DNA of 64,000 bases from assembly GCA_964475125.1 (NCBI GenBank), contig CAYYWP010000002.1, positions 1 to 64,000 of the forward strand. The letters are read 5' to 3'. This document shows positions 62,492 through 64,000 of the stretch, piece after piece. Position 1 is the stretch's first letter, and every line of letters starts with the position of its first letter. The notes beneath the pieces were generated by a model. It was not told the DNA's origin and did not search any database. It saw only the letters and a program-made list of their open reading frames with translations. The translations under genes and the position numbers were made by a program. The DNA is from CAYYWP01 sp964475125. Lineage in GTDB: Bacteria; Desulfobacterota; Binatia; HRBIN30; CADEER01.

Positions 62492-64000
62492 ATGTCCGAG
62501 CTCAATGACGACGCCTGGTATCCCGAGCCGCGCCACATCCAGAATGCGCATGTCTCGGCATTGGGGCAGGCACTGAACGTAGCCGACTTCGACAGCCTGC
62601 GCGCCTTTTCGCTTCGGCATCCGGCCGAGTATTGGAAGACCGCGATCGATTTCTTGGGCATCGCCTGGTCCATCCAGCCGAGCGCGTACGTCGACCTCAG
62701 CCGCGGGATGGAATTCCCGGACTGGTTCCCGGGCGGGGAGCTGAACTGGGTCGACACGGTGCTGGCGTGGGGCGACCGTTCCGAGACGGCGAGTCGCCGG
62801 GCGGTGATCGCGGAGCGGGAGGACGGCAGTTGCCGGGCCATCAGTTTCGGCGAACTGGCGGCGGCGGTTCGCTGCGCTGCGGCTGGCCTGCGGCGACACG
62901 GTGTGCGCCGCGGCGATCGCATCGGCTTGCTGTGCGAGAACGGAATCGAGGCGACGGTGGCGCTGCTGGCGCTGTCGTACCTCGGGGCGATCGTCGCGCC
63001 GCTGTTCAGCGGCTTCGGCGTCGACGCCATCATCTCTCGTCTGGAGCCCAGCGGCGCGCGCGGGCTGATCGCGACGACCGGGTTTCAGCGCCGCGGTCGG
63101 TCTATCGACATGGTGCCGACCATCGCCGAAGCACTGCAACGCCTGCCCGACGTCGATCTGGTCCTCTGGAAGCCAAGCGGTGACGCCGCGGTTCCGGCGG
63201 GCGGCGTTGCGTGGCAGGAGATCGCAGACACGCCTCAGGATGGCGGTCGTGCCGCCAGGATGTCGCCCGACGATCCCTTCATGGTGATCTACACCTCGGG
63301 CACCACCGGCAAGCCCAAGGGCGCCGTGCACACCCACGGCGGCTTCCCGCTCAAGATCGCGCACGACTCGGCCGTGCACTTCGACGTCGGACGCGGGGAT
63401 GTGTTCTGCTGGCCGGCGGACATGGGGTGGGTGGCCGGTCCGCTCGTCCTGGCGGCGGCGCTGCTGCGCGGTGCGACGCTGGTGTTGTACGACGGCGCGC
63501 CCGATTTCCCGGACTGGTCGCGCATGTCGCGGCTGATCGAACGCCATCGCGTGACGCATTACGGATCGTCTCCCACGCTGATTCGCGGTCTGGCCGCGAA
63601 CGCGTCCGTCTCGTTGGCAGGCGACAGGTCAAGCGTGGAATTGCTCATCACGGCGGGTGAGGTCATCGATCCCGAGCACTTCACCTGGTTCCGGCAGCAC
63701 TTCGCCCAGGCCGGCAGCCCCGTGATCAACTACACCGGCGGGACGGAGGCCTCCGGGGGGTTGCTGTCCAGCGTCGTGGTGAAGCCGATCAGGCCCGGCG
63801 GTTTCAACACGGGGTCTCCCGCGGTCGACGTGGCCGTGGTCGACTCGGCCGGCCAGCCGCTGATCGGTACGGTTGGCGAGCTGGCCATCCGCGCCCCGTT
63901 CGTCGGCATGACGCGTTCCTTCTGGCAGGATGACCAGCGCTACCTCGAAAGCTACTGGCGAACCGTCCCGGGCATGTGGATTCATGGCGATCTGGCGCTG
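62492..64000 (+). CDS. Acetyl-/propionyl-CoA-synthetase-like acyl-CoA synthetase, cut by the window edge
   Basis: 503 codons from the ATG at 62492, open to the end of the window. The N-terminal segment HVSALGQALNVADFDSLRAFSLRHPAEYWKTAIDFLGI is the N-terminal domain of acetyl-CoA-synthetase-type enzymes. Then VIYTSGTTGKPKGAVHTHGGF (P-loop, near residue 270), DVFCWPADMGWVAGP, INYTGGTEASGG and MWIHGDLAL at the very edge. The C-terminal Lys domain lies outside. It acts on a carboxylic acid with ATP and CoA; ordinary acetyl-CoA synthetase has about 650 residues, which fits. The upstream gap is repeat copy 3. Confidence 0.85.
   Translation, partial: MSELNDDAWYPEPRHIQNAHVSALGQALNVADFDSLRAFSLRHPAEYWKTAIDFLGIAWSIQPSAYVDLSRGMEFPDWFPGGELNWVDTVLAWGDRSETASRRAVIAEREDGSCRAISFGELAAAVRCAAAGLRRHGVRRGDRIGLLCENGIEATVALLALSYLGAIVAPLFSGFGVDAIISRLEPSGARGLIATTGFQRRGRSIDMVPTIAEALQRLPDVDLVLWKPSGDAAVPAGGVAWQEIADTPQDGGRAARMSPDDPFMVIYTSGTTGKPKGAVHTHGGFPLKIAHDSAVHFDVGRGDVFCWPADMGWVAGPLVLAAALLRGATLVLYDGAPDFPDWSRMSRLIERHRVTHYGSSPTLIRGLAANASVSLAGDRSSVELLITAGEVIDPEHFTWFRQHFAQAGSPVINYTGGTEASGGLLSSVVVKPIRPGGFNTGSPAVDVAVVDSAGQPLIGTVGELAIRAPFVGMTRSFWQDDQRYLESYWRTVPGMWIHGDLAL

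Overview
The window is high-GC bacterial DNA with no rRNA, tRNA or ribosomal-protein marker, so the lineage cannot be fixed from the sequence. The gene content fits an uncultured, catabolically versatile soil or groundwater bacterium: many CoA-ester enzymes, LLM-type flavin oxidoreductases, hydantoinase-type HyuA/HyuB pairs, a tryptophan-tryptophylquinone amine dehydrogenase cluster, molybdenum hydroxylase large subunits, Thr-Pro-rich secreted proteins and an in-frame UGA selenoprotein. A Binatota-like or other deltaproteobacterium-like lineage is my inference only.

Layout. 1-2.8 kb is a graveyard: the tail of a protein, a DUF4279 gene, a frameshifted sulfotransferase remnant and a Stealth/glycosyltransferase chimera with an in-frame stop. 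3.0-4.05 kb (minus) is an LLM oxidoreductase. 4.15-19.1 kb is a secreted-protein island bounded by two direct copies of a 253-bp repeat. It holds a short RHS-core protein, a 1577-residue RHS-repeat protein with a C-terminal anchor, a Thr-Pro and Gly-rich lipoprotein, a second short RHS-core protein and a convergent lipoprotein.

19.3-33.6 kb is one tightly overlapping operon: hyuA, hyuB, the large and B12 subunits of an acyl-CoA mutase, acyl-CoA synthetase, acyl-CoA dehydrogenase, thiolase, a second synthetase, and a 3-hydroxyacyl-CoA dehydrogenase/enoyl-CoA hydratase fusion. It reads as a complete route that activates, rearranges and beta-oxidises an unknown carboxylic acid. 33.7-34.5 kb is a membrane-anchored peroxiredoxin-like selenoprotein: UGA replaces the first Cys of a CxxC motif and is followed by an 8-bp hairpin resembling a bacterial SECIS.

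34.5-37.3 kb carries a dispersed repeat, a VapBC pair, a GT39-type membrane glycosyltransferase and a relic of an LLM gene. 37.3-42.6 kb (minus) is two SDR genes followed by mauB-mauE-mauD-mauA-cytochrome c, an amine dehydrogenase unit without mauG or mauF. 42.7-43.1 kb is a copy of a dispersed repeat interrupted by a MITE in a CTAG target. 43.2-46.8 kb holds an NTF2-like gene, an NHL-repeat/dockerin-like secreted protein, an orphan Fis-type HTH fragment and a second LLM oxidoreductase with a candidate sigma-54 promoter.

46.9-64.0 kb is a second catabolic operon on the plus strand: a molybdenum-hydroxylase N-terminal remnant, hyuA, hyuB, two tandem molybdopterin-binding large subunits, MmgE/PrpD, HpcH/HpaI lyase, an acyl-CoA dehydrogenase-like protein, two CaiB/BaiF-family proteins and an acetyl-CoA-synthetase-like gene cut by the window edge. 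Palindromic repeats lie between the last three genes.
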